In this document: positions 57,431-64,000 of the stretch, piece after piece
Numbering within the stretch: position 1 is the first letter of the stretch
Layout: the number at the start of each line of letters is the position of its first letter
From: Legionella sp.
Lineage (GTDB): Bacteria > Pseudomonadota > Gammaproteobacteria > Legionellales > Legionellaceae
Assembly: GCA_002786205.1 (NCBI GenBank)
Contig: PEQM01000034.1
Span: 1-64,000, forward strand
Length of the DNA: 64,000 bases
Reading direction: 5' to 3'
The notes under the pieces: generated by a model
What the model saw: the letters and a program-made list of their open reading frames with translations, nothing else
What the model was told of the DNA's origin: nothing
Database searches by the model: none
Translations under genes and position numbers: made by a program

Positions 57431-58493
57431 GATATAAACGCATCCAATCGTTTTTAAGCAATTGTACCAACAGTAAAAATAAAGCAATGAGCGTGAAGCG
57501 GTAGAGTAATATTTCCCAAGCGATACTAATAGGACGTCCTCTTATTTTCTCCAGCAAAGCATATACTATCGCCCCCCCATCCAACCCAGGAACAGGCAAT
57601 ACATTAAGTAAAGCCACAACAAGGCTAAGCTCTGCGATAAAATAAGCAAAGATGCTCAGCCCTTCACTAAAAGATTGTATGGAGAGCACAAACAGCCCCC
57701 ATGGCCCCAAAAGAAAAGACCATGGCAGATCATGCCACAAAAGCTGCTTTAATAGCATCAGATAAAAATAGCTTAAATGAACTAGAGCATCACTGCCATC
57801 TTGTATGGCAGCTCTCAAAGAAGGGGAATGAAAAAGAAGGACAGGCGCTTTTTTATCAGGACTAATCCCTAAACTGGCTAATAAGGAATGAGCAGGCAAT
57901 AAAGAAGCCTTTTTTAAATTCAACACCCTTGTTTTCACGGCGCCATCGCTTGTTCTGATAACAACAGGTATTGTTTTTTCCCCCCAGGAAAGCAATAAAG
58001 ATTGCCCAACCTCCTCCCAAGATCGTGTTTTTTTTGCATTAACGGCAATAAACTGATCCTGTGCTCTCAAGCCAGCATAAGCGGCAACACTGCCAGGCTG
58101 CACTAAAGCCACCTCAGGTGCTCTATACGGCAATCCCCAATAATAAACACCTATCAAGGCAAACCAGGCCACCAGGCCGTTGATAGCAACACCCGCTAAT
58201 AAAACCATCAACTTGATTCTTGTTGGCTTTTGATCAAAACAAGATGCCTTATCTTCTGCCGGCACTAAGCCATTGCGTGTGTCATCTAAGCGAACGTAGC
58301 CACCTAAAAGCCATACGCCCACCACCCATTCACAGCCTGAAGAAGTAGTCCATTGGATAACCGGTTTCCCAAAACCAATTGCAACCCGTTTGATTTTAAT
58401 GCCACAACTCCAGGCAGCCAAAGCATGCCCTAGCTCATGCAGACCGACAACCAAAAACAAAGTTAAAATTACGGCAAAAGCGGCTCCAAACAT
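57420..58493 (-). CDS. RseP-like site-2 protease (M50), single PDZ
   Basis: Intramembrane zinc protease of 357 residues. The zinc motif HELGH is at 19-23 in the first helix, and the second metal motif is PVPGLDGG near the third helix. One PDZ domain (about 130-205, PGSVAAYAGLRAQDQFIAVN) lies between. Typical RseP has about 450 residues and two PDZ domains and sits between dxr and bamA; here it is shorter and stands alone. It may be a second S2P that cleaves a different anti-sigma or signal peptide remnants. Confidence 0.85.
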   Translation of the reverse strand: MFGAAFAVILTLFLVVGLHELGHALAAWSCGIKIKRVAIGFGKPVIQWTTSSGCEWVVGVWLLGGYVRLDDTRNGLVPAEDKASCFDQKPTRIKLMVLLAGVAINGLVAWFALIGVYYWGLPYRAPEVALVQPGSVAAYAGLRAQDQFIAVNAKKTRSWEEVGQSLLLSWGEKTIPVVIRTSDGAVKTRVLNLKKASLLPAHSLLASLGISPDKKAPVLLFHSPSLRAAIQDGSDALVHLSYFYLMLLKQLLWHDLPWSFLLGPWGLFVLSIQSFSEGLSIFAYFIAELSLVVALLNVLPVPGLDGGAIVYALLEKIRGRPISIAWEILLYRFTLIALFLLLVQLLKNDWMRLYLMS

Positions 58494-58513
58494 CAGTTAT
58501 CCATTTCATGGTT

Positions 58514-58789
58514 TTAGTTGGTATTATCTACTACCAAACGCAATACAGGAACCCCCCTACGCTCAGTTAACTCATAACCTTCTCTGTAAACTTTAAAAAT
58601 TCGATAAGGCTCCTTGGTTGCCGTATCAATAAGTTCTACATCTTCACCTTGATCATCTAGCAAAGTAACCGTCAAATGAATTTCTCTATAACCTTGAATA
58701 TGATACCGTTCTTTAAATAACTGCAAGACACGCTCTAAACTTTCCAGCGTTTCATGCTCGTTGTGTTCTCCTTGAAGAATGATATCCAT
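58514..58789 (-). CDS. Hypothetical small acidic protein
   Basis: Not recognised. 91 residues from the ATG at 58789, which has AAAGGAGGGGCC immediately before it, a very strong ribosome-binding site. The product is acidic and soluble (GEHNEHETLESLERVLQLF; TVTLLDDQGEDVELIDT) with alternating strands, and looks like a small alpha/beta fold. It is 20 bases ahead of the M50 protease on the same strand, so the two are probably co-transcribed. Confidence 0.75.
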   Translation of the reverse strand: MDIILQGEHNEHETLESLERVLQLFKERYHIQGYREIHLTVTLLDDQGEDVELIDTATKEPYRIFKVYREGYELTERRGVPVLRLVVDNTN

Positions 58790-58887
58790 GGCCCCTCCTT
58801 TCAAACATGAATAGACTGCTTCATTATTGTTAGCGGCCAAAAAGAAAATTTCTTTAGCTATTTTAAGCCCATTGCATTTCTGCTGGT

Positions 58888-59106
58888 GTGAGTATGAGTT
58901 TATTCAAACCTCATAGCATGATTCTATTAATTTATATCGAAGGTAAAATAACTGAGGGCAGTTTACCACATAGACTGTTTACCCAACGTGGATGGGATTG
59001 GGGTAACTGGAACGATATACAAGACTATCAACACGTTGAAAAAAGAGCTAATGGCGAAAAACGTGACCCGGACGGATATAGTAATCTATCTCTTACCAAC
59101 AGATGA
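58888..59106 (+). CDS. Possible small protein, uncertain
   Basis: 72-codon frame, MSMSLFKPHSMILLIYIEG and then a polar part with RGWDWGNWNDIQDY. No good ribosome-binding site and no recognised family. A strong stem-loop begins right after its stop, which is the only hint that it is expressed. It may be a gene fragment. Confidence 0.3.
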   Translation: MSMSLFKPHSMILLIYIEGKITEGSLPHRLFTQRGWDWGNWNDIQDYQHVEKRANGEKRDPDGYSNLSLTNR

Positions 59107-59109
59107 TTA

Positions 59110-59150
59110 AATCCCCACGGTCGGCCACAAAGTGGCTGATTGTGGGGATT
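59110..59150. terminator. Two-part stem-loop, AATCCCCAC type
   Basis: AATCCCCAC (59110-59118) pairs with GTGGGGATT (59142-59150), and inside it GCCAC (59124-59128) pairs with GTGGC (59132-59136) around an AAA loop. There is no T-run. It could be a terminator of the preceding frame, a protein site or part of a small RNA. Confidence 0.45.
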
Positions 59151-59431
59151 GCTTACCATAAAAACCCTGTGCATGAAACAACCATCAAGGGTCAATACAT
59201 CCAGACTAATATTTTATAACCCCAATACTTGCGTTCTGCGTTTTATTCTCTAAATCAAATTTTGCTCGCAAATCAAAATTGCTACCGGACATAACGCACA
59301 GTACATAAACCAATCTCTCTTGTGCAAATAATTAGATGTTTTTGCTTAAGGGAAACAACCTTTTTCATATCGAACTTAAAAAAAAAATGGCATCATAAGT
59401 GATTTAAAAAAATGACAGGAATAAGAATCTC

Positions 59432-60853
59432 ATGAGTCATGCATTAGTCTGGTTTAGACAAGATTTACGATTAGCAGATAATCCTGCGCTTTTTGAAGCT
59501 TGCATGAACCACACCAAGGTTATTCCACTTTATATTTTGGATGAAAAAAACAGCGTTCTTGGCGAAGCGCAAGCCTGGTGGCTTCATCACAGTCTTCATG
59601 CCTTGAATAATTCGCTTACTACCCAATTGGGGCTAAAACTGCTACTCAGAAAGGGAAATCCATTAGCTATTATTTTAGAGCTGGTAAAGACTTTAGACAT
59701 TGATGCCATTTATTGGAATCGTTGCTATGAACCAAAGAGTATCGAACGCGATAAACAAATCAAGGCAACACTACAACAAACAAGAACCCAAGCCTTTAGT
59801 TTTAATGGCAGCCTCTTCAATGAGCCTTGGACCATTCATAATAAAAACGGTCATTTTTTTAAAGTATTTACGCCCTATTGGAAAACCTGTAGACAACAGC
59901 TTGCTGCTCAACCTGAAAAATTAATCACCCATAAACCCGGCGCCATAGAGGCCAATAGTGATGAATTAGACCAATGGCAACTATTGCCTCGCCTTAACTG
60001 GGCATCACAATTTCCTGATTATTGGACACCCGGCGAGCTTGGTGCACAACAACGATTGAATGAGTTTATCCAGCAACATCTTCAAAACTATAAAACAAAC
60101 CGGGATATTCCAGAAAAACAAGCCACCTCCCATCTGTCTCCTCATTTACATTTTGGTGAAATCAGTCCTTGGGCTATTCTTAGGGCTATTGAATATGCCA
60201 AACTGGATAAAAACTGTGATCTAGCCGGGGCCGAACACTTTTTGTCTGAACTGGGATGGCGCGAATTTTCTTATTATTTACTCTATCATGTGCCTTCCTT
60301 GCCCGATGAAAATTTCAAAAAAGATTTCGATGCCTTTCCCTGGCACAATGATGATGCCTTACTGCAACAATGGCAAAAAGGCATGACAGGCTACCCCATT
60401 ATCGATGCAGGCATGAGGGAGCTTTGGGCTACTGGATACATGCACAATAGAGTACGAATGATTGTGGCGTCCTTTCTTACGAAAGGGTTATTCATCGATT
60501 GGCGATTAGGTGCTGATTGGTTTTTAGATACCTTGCTTGATGCGGATTTAGCCAATAACAGCGCCAGTTGGCAATGGGTCGCAGGCTGCGGCGCTGATGC
60601 AGCGCCTTACTTTCGTATTTTTAATCCGGTGCTCCAAAGTCAAAAGTTTGATCCCAATGGCCTTTATATCCGTCGCTGGGTACCTGAGCTTGCCTTATTA
60701 GATAATAAAAGCATTCATGCGCCATGGGAGGCCAAAAATGCGACTTCCCTCTATCGAACTATTGATTACCCCAAACCCATTGTAAATCACAGTGAGTCGC
60801 GCCAAAAAGCCTTGGACTATTACCAGCAATTAACCAAAAAGGCTCTCTTATGA
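59432..60853 (+). CDS. phrB: Deoxyribodipyrimidine photolyase
   Basis: Light-driven repair of UV-induced pyrimidine dimers. 473 residues, class I CPD photolyase: an N-terminal antenna domain (ALVWFRQDLRLADNPAL), then a C-terminal FAD domain with SHLSPHLHFGEISPWAI, GYPIIDAGMRELWATGYMHNR and WQWVAGCGADAAPYFRIFNP. AGGAAT precedes the ATG by about 9 bases. The next gene overlaps its stop by 4 bases, so repair and two epimerase-like genes are co-expressed. Confidence 0.95.
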   Translation: MSHALVWFRQDLRLADNPALFEACMNHTKVIPLYILDEKNSVLGEAQAWWLHHSLHALNNSLTTQLGLKLLLRKGNPLAIILELVKTLDIDAIYWNRCYEPKSIERDKQIKATLQQTRTQAFSFNGSLFNEPWTIHNKNGHFFKVFTPYWKTCRQQLAAQPEKLITHKPGAIEANSDELDQWQLLPRLNWASQFPDYWTPGELGAQQRLNEFIQQHLQNYKTNRDIPEKQATSHLSPHLHFGEISPWAILRAIEYAKLDKNCDLAGAEHFLSELGWREFSYYLLYHVPSLPDENFKKDFDAFPWHNDDALLQQWQKGMTGYPIIDAGMRELWATGYMHNRVRMIVASFLTKGLFIDWRLGADWFLDTLLDADLANNSASWQWVAGCGADAAPYFRIFNPVLQSQKFDPNGLYIRRWVPELALLDNKSIHAPWEAKNATSLYRTIDYPKPIVNHSESRQKALDYYQQLTKKALL

Positions 60854-61722
60854 ACCCTTGTTTTTTCATTTTTGGCTTTGGCTATACTGCACAAGCACTG
60901 ACCCATAAGCTAATCGCACAAGGCTTTCACGTCATTGGCACCTCTCGATCACCTGAAAAACAAAAGCAGAATCATTTAAATCTCAAATTGATTGATTTTG
61001 ATTTGGTAGAAATAGAGCGTCACTTAAACCTGGCAACCCATCTCTTAATTAGCATTCCACCTGCAAAAGCTTTTGGTGATCCTGTTTTAAATCACTGTGC
61101 AGATCTCATTAAAAATCAAGCACCATACCTACAGTGGATTGGATACTTGTCATCGACCGGGGTTTATGGGAATCATGAGGGAAAATGGGTTGATGAAGAA
61201 AGTGAGTGCATCCCTCACACGCCAACTGGCATTACCCGTTGGCAAGCAGAAAAAGATTGGCTTTCTTTGGCCAGACAACACCAATTGCCACTGCATGTCT
61301 TTAGATTGTCCGGCATTTATGGACCAGGACGCAATGCACTGGAGCGTTTGATGCAAGGCCAAAAACAAAGTATTTTTAAAGAAAATCAGGTATTTTCACG
61401 CATCCATGTGGACGATATTGTCAGCACTCTTTTGGCCTCGATGAAACAACCCCATCCTTTAGCCATCTATAATGTGTCTGATGATGAACCCGCTTCAGCT
61501 CATGACGTGATGCTGTATGCTGCCAAGCTTTTGCACAAAGAACCGCCGCTACTCATTCCTTTTGCAAAAGCCCAGTTATCTCCGATGGAAAAAGAGTTTT
61601 ATGCAAATAGCCGACGAGTTGCCAACTTAAAAATCAAAACGCAGTTGCATGTTATTTTGCAATATAAAAATTACAAAGAAGGACTGAATCAAATTTGGCA
61701 AGATGATTTTTCACTTCGATAA
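60850..61722 (+). CDS. NAD-dependent epimerase/dehydratase family protein
   Basis: Extended SDR of 290 residues, similar to YeeZ-type proteins. The Rossmann start is FIFGFGYTAQAL (GxGxxA form). The middle has YLSSTGVYGNHEGKWVDE with the Ser/Thr and Tyr, and RLSGIYGPGRNALE. Its ATG overlaps the phrB stop. The substrate is unknown. It lies in the phrB operon with a second epimerase-like gene 16 bases downstream. Confidence 0.85.
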   Translation: MNPCFFIFGFGYTAQALTHKLIAQGFHVIGTSRSPEKQKQNHLNLKLIDFDLVEIERHLNLATHLLISIPPAKAFGDPVLNHCADLIKNQAPYLQWIGYLSSTGVYGNHEGKWVDEESECIPHTPTGITRWQAEKDWLSLARQHQLPLHVFRLSGIYGPGRNALERLMQGQKQSIFKENQVFSRIHVDDIVSTLLASMKQPHPLAIYNVSDDEPASAHDVMLYAAKLLHKEPPLLIPFAKAQLSPMEKEFYANSRRVANLKIKTQLHVILQYKNYKEGLNQIWQDDFSLR

Positions 61723-61738
61723 CTTAAGGAATTAAACG

Positions 61739-62656
61739 ATGAAAATGCTTATCGCAGGAGCTTCTGGATTTATTGGCAAAACATTAGTACATCACTTTGC
61801 CCAAAAATACCAGATAAGTGTACTGGGGCGTAGCTTAAAAAAACTGAAACTGACTTTTTCCAAAGATATTACGCAATTGACCTGGGAGGATTTGTCCTCA
61901 CATGATGCCAAACCATACGATATCATTCTCAATTTAACCGGCTCGAGTATTGGCGACAAACGTTGGAACCCCAAGGTAAAAAAAGAGCTTATCGAATCAC
62001 GCACGGACAGCAATCAAAAACTGCTGAACTGGCTTATTCATTATGATGCCAAACCACGCTTTTTTTGCGCCAATGCCATAGGGATTTATGGTGCATACGA
62101 TACCTGTACGGATGCTTTTGATGAAAACACAGCTCTGCCTCAAACATCTGATGATTTTTTACAGCAGATAGGACTTGCCTGGGAGCAGTCTTTAAACCCT
62201 GCTCAAGATGCAGGAATCCCCGTCACTGTCTTAAGATTTGGCGTTGTATTAAAACAAGGTGAAGGCATGCTCAAAAAACTGGAACTCCCTTTTCGTTTGG
62301 GATTGGGAAGTATTTTGGGCAATGGTCAGCAAATCCTGTCGTGGATTTATTACAAAGACTTAATCCATGCCATTGATTTTCTTATCACACAACAACAGCT
62401 AACCGGACCGGTGAACATCACAAGCCCCTACCCTGTCACCCAAAAAGAGTTTGCCCAGCAGCTTGCAACAACATTGCATAAACCCCTTTTTCTTAAAACA
62501 CCCGCTTTTCTTGTTAGGATTCTTTTTGGTGAAATGGGTAGTTATTTGCTCCTCAAAGGCCAAAAAGTACTCCCTCACCGCCTGAATGAGCTGGGTTTTA
62601 AATTCACCTACCCCAAAATAGAGTCCGCTCTACTACATGAATTTCACAAACAATGA
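61739..62656 (+). CDS. TIGR01777 family epimerase-like protein (YfcH type)
   Basis: Atypical SDR of 305 residues with N-terminal MLIAGASGFIGKTLV, the NLTGSSIGDKRWNPKVKKELIESR block, ANAIGIYGAYD, and RFGVVLKQGEGMLKKLELPFRLGLG, which are the family hallmarks. The C-terminal DUF1731-like segment ends KGQKVLPHRLNELGFKF. The function in bacteria is unsettled. Third gene of the phrB run. Confidence 0.9.
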   Translation: MKMLIAGASGFIGKTLVHHFAQKYQISVLGRSLKKLKLTFSKDITQLTWEDLSSHDAKPYDIILNLTGSSIGDKRWNPKVKKELIESRTDSNQKLLNWLIHYDAKPRFFCANAIGIYGAYDTCTDAFDENTALPQTSDDFLQQIGLAWEQSLNPAQDAGIPVTVLRFGVVLKQGEGMLKKLELPFRLGLGSILGNGQQILSWIYYKDLIHAIDFLITQQQLTGPVNITSPYPVTQKEFAQQLATTLHKPLFLKTPAFLVRILFGEMGSYLLLKGQKVLPHRLNELGFKFTYPKIESALLHEFHKQ

Positions 62657-62739
62657 AGGAGTACCTATTCATCAGATTTTGAATGCGTGAGGGGAAAAGT
62701 GACCTGAATTATTCATCCACTCTTTTTAACACCTGAGCA

Positions 62740-63351
62740 TCACTTTGCAATGGCATTTCTACTCGCTGTATCAAGGGCTGCTTCTGATTCAGATTCAGGT
62801 GATGATGTAAAAAACGCGCCATAACGAGGCTGCATGGCCAGCGTATTCTGTGCTGCGGCCACATCATTGGCAATAGAGTAAGAAAAAAGAAGCCTTGTCG
62901 GTATTGGATCTGAAATCGTATACGGCGCATCAGGACCTGCTTGGGCTATTGCTTCCTCTAAAGCCTGAATAAGATCCACGCTATCGCATGACGATGCAGA
63001 AGCCTTATTTTGCTTGGGAAAAGGGGAAAGAAGCCTCGTCGGTATTGGATCTGAGACTGTATACGGCGCATCAGGACCTGCTTGGGCTATTGCTTCCTCT
63101 AAAGCCTGAATCAGATTCTCGCTATCGCATGACGATGCAGAAACCTTATTTTGCTTGGGGAAAGGGGCAAGAAGCCTCGTCGGTATTGGATCAGAAACCT
63201 TATACGGCGCAGCAGGACCCGCTTGGGCTATTGCTTCCTCTAAAGCCTGAGTGAGGTCCAAACTATCGCATGACGATGTAGAGGCCTCATTTGTTTTTTG
63301 TCTATGATATTGTAGGGCACCCTCATTCAAAGATTTCAAAGTATTTTTCAT
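62740..63351 (-). CDS. Protein of 47-residue tandem repeats, effector candidate
   Basis: Not recognised. 203 residues. After 25 residues, a 47-residue unit is repeated two full times and once in part: SSCDS..L.QALEEAIAQAG, then P.APY.(V/I)SDPIPTRLL, then a PFPKQNK linker. Each unit has a short amphipathic helix and a DPIPTRLL motif. The last 45 residues are polar with a Glu/Ser-rich stretch (SSPESESEAALDTASRNAIAK). No signal peptide or membrane segment. Repeats with short linear motifs and an acidic tail are common in translocated host-binding proteins, but function is unknown. Confidence 0.7.
   Translation of the reverse strand: MKNTLKSLNEGALQYHRQKTNEASTSSCDSLDLTQALEEAIAQAGPAAPYKVSDPIPTRLLAPFPKQNKVSASSCDSENLIQALEEAIAQAGPDAPYTVSDPIPTRLLSPFPKQNKASASSCDSVDLIQALEEAIAQAGPDAPYTISDPIPTRLLFSYSIANDVAAAQNTLAMQPRYGAFFTSSPESESEAALDTASRNAIAK
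62890..63276 (-). repeat. 141-bp tandem repeat within orphan gene
   Basis: Blocks starting TTGGGCTATTGCTTCCTC occur at 62941, 63082 and 63223, exactly 141 bases (47 codons) apart, and are near identical over most of the unit. About 2.7 units are present. High DNA identity suggests recent expansion. Confidence 0.92.
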
Positions 63352-63722
63352 TGTTTTTAAAGCCTCTTGTACAAATTTGTATCATGTCTTGATTGATATC
63401 ATTTTATATCCGTTTTCTGATTGGTAGACAAGAGAGAAATAATGAAAATCAAACAAAATGTATTTATTAACCGCACATTGAGTGCTTCAGGGGAAAAATA
63501 AAATTTTAATGCCGATAGCTCAAGATGCGCCATATACGGCCTATCAATGAACATGATAAACAGTTATGCAACCATGTCATCGGCGAAGTCAATAGATGAG
63601 CCGCACGTCTAGTGGGGTTTCTTAATAGATGAAAATAATTTATACTGTCTCTAGTTGCTCAAAAAATACATACAGTGTTCTTTGTTTGTGTTTCATGCTT
63701 TGTTGATTGGGAGAAAATACAA
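63352..63722. other. Intergenic region before terminal gene
   Basis: About 370 bases containing the divergent promoters. A perfect 12-base palindrome TACAAATTTGTA is at 63370-63381, close to the repeat-protein start. No RNA gene or insertion sequence was seen. Confidence 0.45.
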
Positions 63723-64000
63723 ATGACGCAATATCACTTACTGCTAACAGAAAATCCGAAAACGCAAAATAAAGTAGTAACCGCAAGGGATGAAGCCACC
63801 TTACACAAGGTGTATAAAGAAATCAATCAATCCACTCAAAAATTATCCCAGTCACTCGCCAAAAAAAATAAAAAGTCCAAGACTGAGTTGTATTATTTAT
63901 ATGAAACCAAAAGCATTGAGACGCTTGGTCAGCAATTAAAGGATGGCGATGAAATTCTTGTCCATGCTGAAGGCTTTCCTTTTTGCATAGGATTATCAGA
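63723..64000 (+). CDS. Hypothetical protein, cut by window end
   Basis: Frame open from the ATG at 63723 to the end of the window (over 92 codons), with GGGAG 9 bases upstream. It begins MTQYHLLLTENPKTQNKVV and is rich in Lys, Thr and Gln; the middle has an AKKNKKSKTELYYLYE stretch. Not recognised. No signal peptide at the N-terminus. Confidence 0.65.
   Translation, partial: MTQYHLLLTENPKTQNKVVTARDEATLHKVYKEINQSTQKLSQSLAKKNKKSKTELYYLYETKSIETLGQQLKDGDEILVHAEGFPFCIGLS

Noticed and set aside
62890-63276. Tandem repeats considered as a CRISPR array
   Set aside because: Units are 141 bases, contiguous and in-frame coding, with no spacers; this is a protein repeat.

Overview
The window looks like a chromosomal segment of a Legionella-type gammaproteobacterium. 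The evidence is an AT-rich sequence, a dense set of gammaproteobacterial housekeeping genes in familiar blocks (yibN-like/grxC/secB/gpsA, hslV/hslU, asd/aroC/prmB), and genes typical of the Legionellaceae. The latter are an ankyrin-repeat protein resembling the Dot/Icm effector AnkH/LegA3, a bdhA-patD operon, tandem pairs of Pht-like MFS transporters, and several large coiled-coil or low-complexity orphan proteins. No tRNA, rRNA, CRISPR array, intact IS element or prophage was seen. The species cannot be fixed from the sequence alone.

Layout. 1-5.8 kb: an IS5-type transposase remnant, then a minus-strand tripartite efflux operon (outer-membrane factor, EmrA, EmrB) ending in a glutathione peroxidase, then an ISAs1-type transposase remnant. 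5.8-11.2 kb: a tiny secreted eight-cysteine peptide, a Dam-like methylase, two tandem MFS transporters, malic enzyme and rpmE. 11.3-19.3 kb (all minus): wrbA with two exonuclease III paralogues, hslVU behind a clear sigma-32 promoter, and an MFS-MFS-deoB operon. 19.5-32.6 kb: orphan and effector-like genes mixed with a polysaccharide deacetylase, rhlE, comEC, a Bcr-type MFS and the AnkH-like gene with a small partner. 32.6-39.4 kb: core biosynthesis and envelope genes (asd, aroC, prmB, smr, rhodanese, grxC, secB, gpsA, murI). 39.4-45.6 kb: a 1014-residue orphan, a MATCAP/DUF1704-type metallopeptidase, a short BamC-like lipoprotein, dapA and a glycine-zipper lipoprotein. 45.7-52.5 kb: bdhA-patD-adc (ketone body/PHB metabolism), pilU, radA, xseB and ispA. 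52.5-58.8 kb: a VOC protein, argR divergent from an unknown membrane protein behind a paired ARG-box operator, bioC, comF and an M50 protease. 58.8-64 kb: phrB with two epimerase-like genes, a protein made of 47-residue repeats, and the start of an unknown gene cut by the window end.

The most informative non-coding signals are the ArgR operator/promoter at 54324-54370, the heat-shock promoter of hslV at 15466-15493, a perfect palindrome that would bury the wrbA ribosome-binding site (13445-13470), a 10-bp inverted repeat ahead of the AnkH-like operon, and a roughly 50-bp dispersed repeat present in inverted copies just after the stop codons of ispA and bioC. Most operons are tightly packed with overlapping stops and starts. 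Several starts are TTG or GTG with a good Shine-Dalgarno sequence (hslV, deoB, one exonuclease III, two MFS genes).
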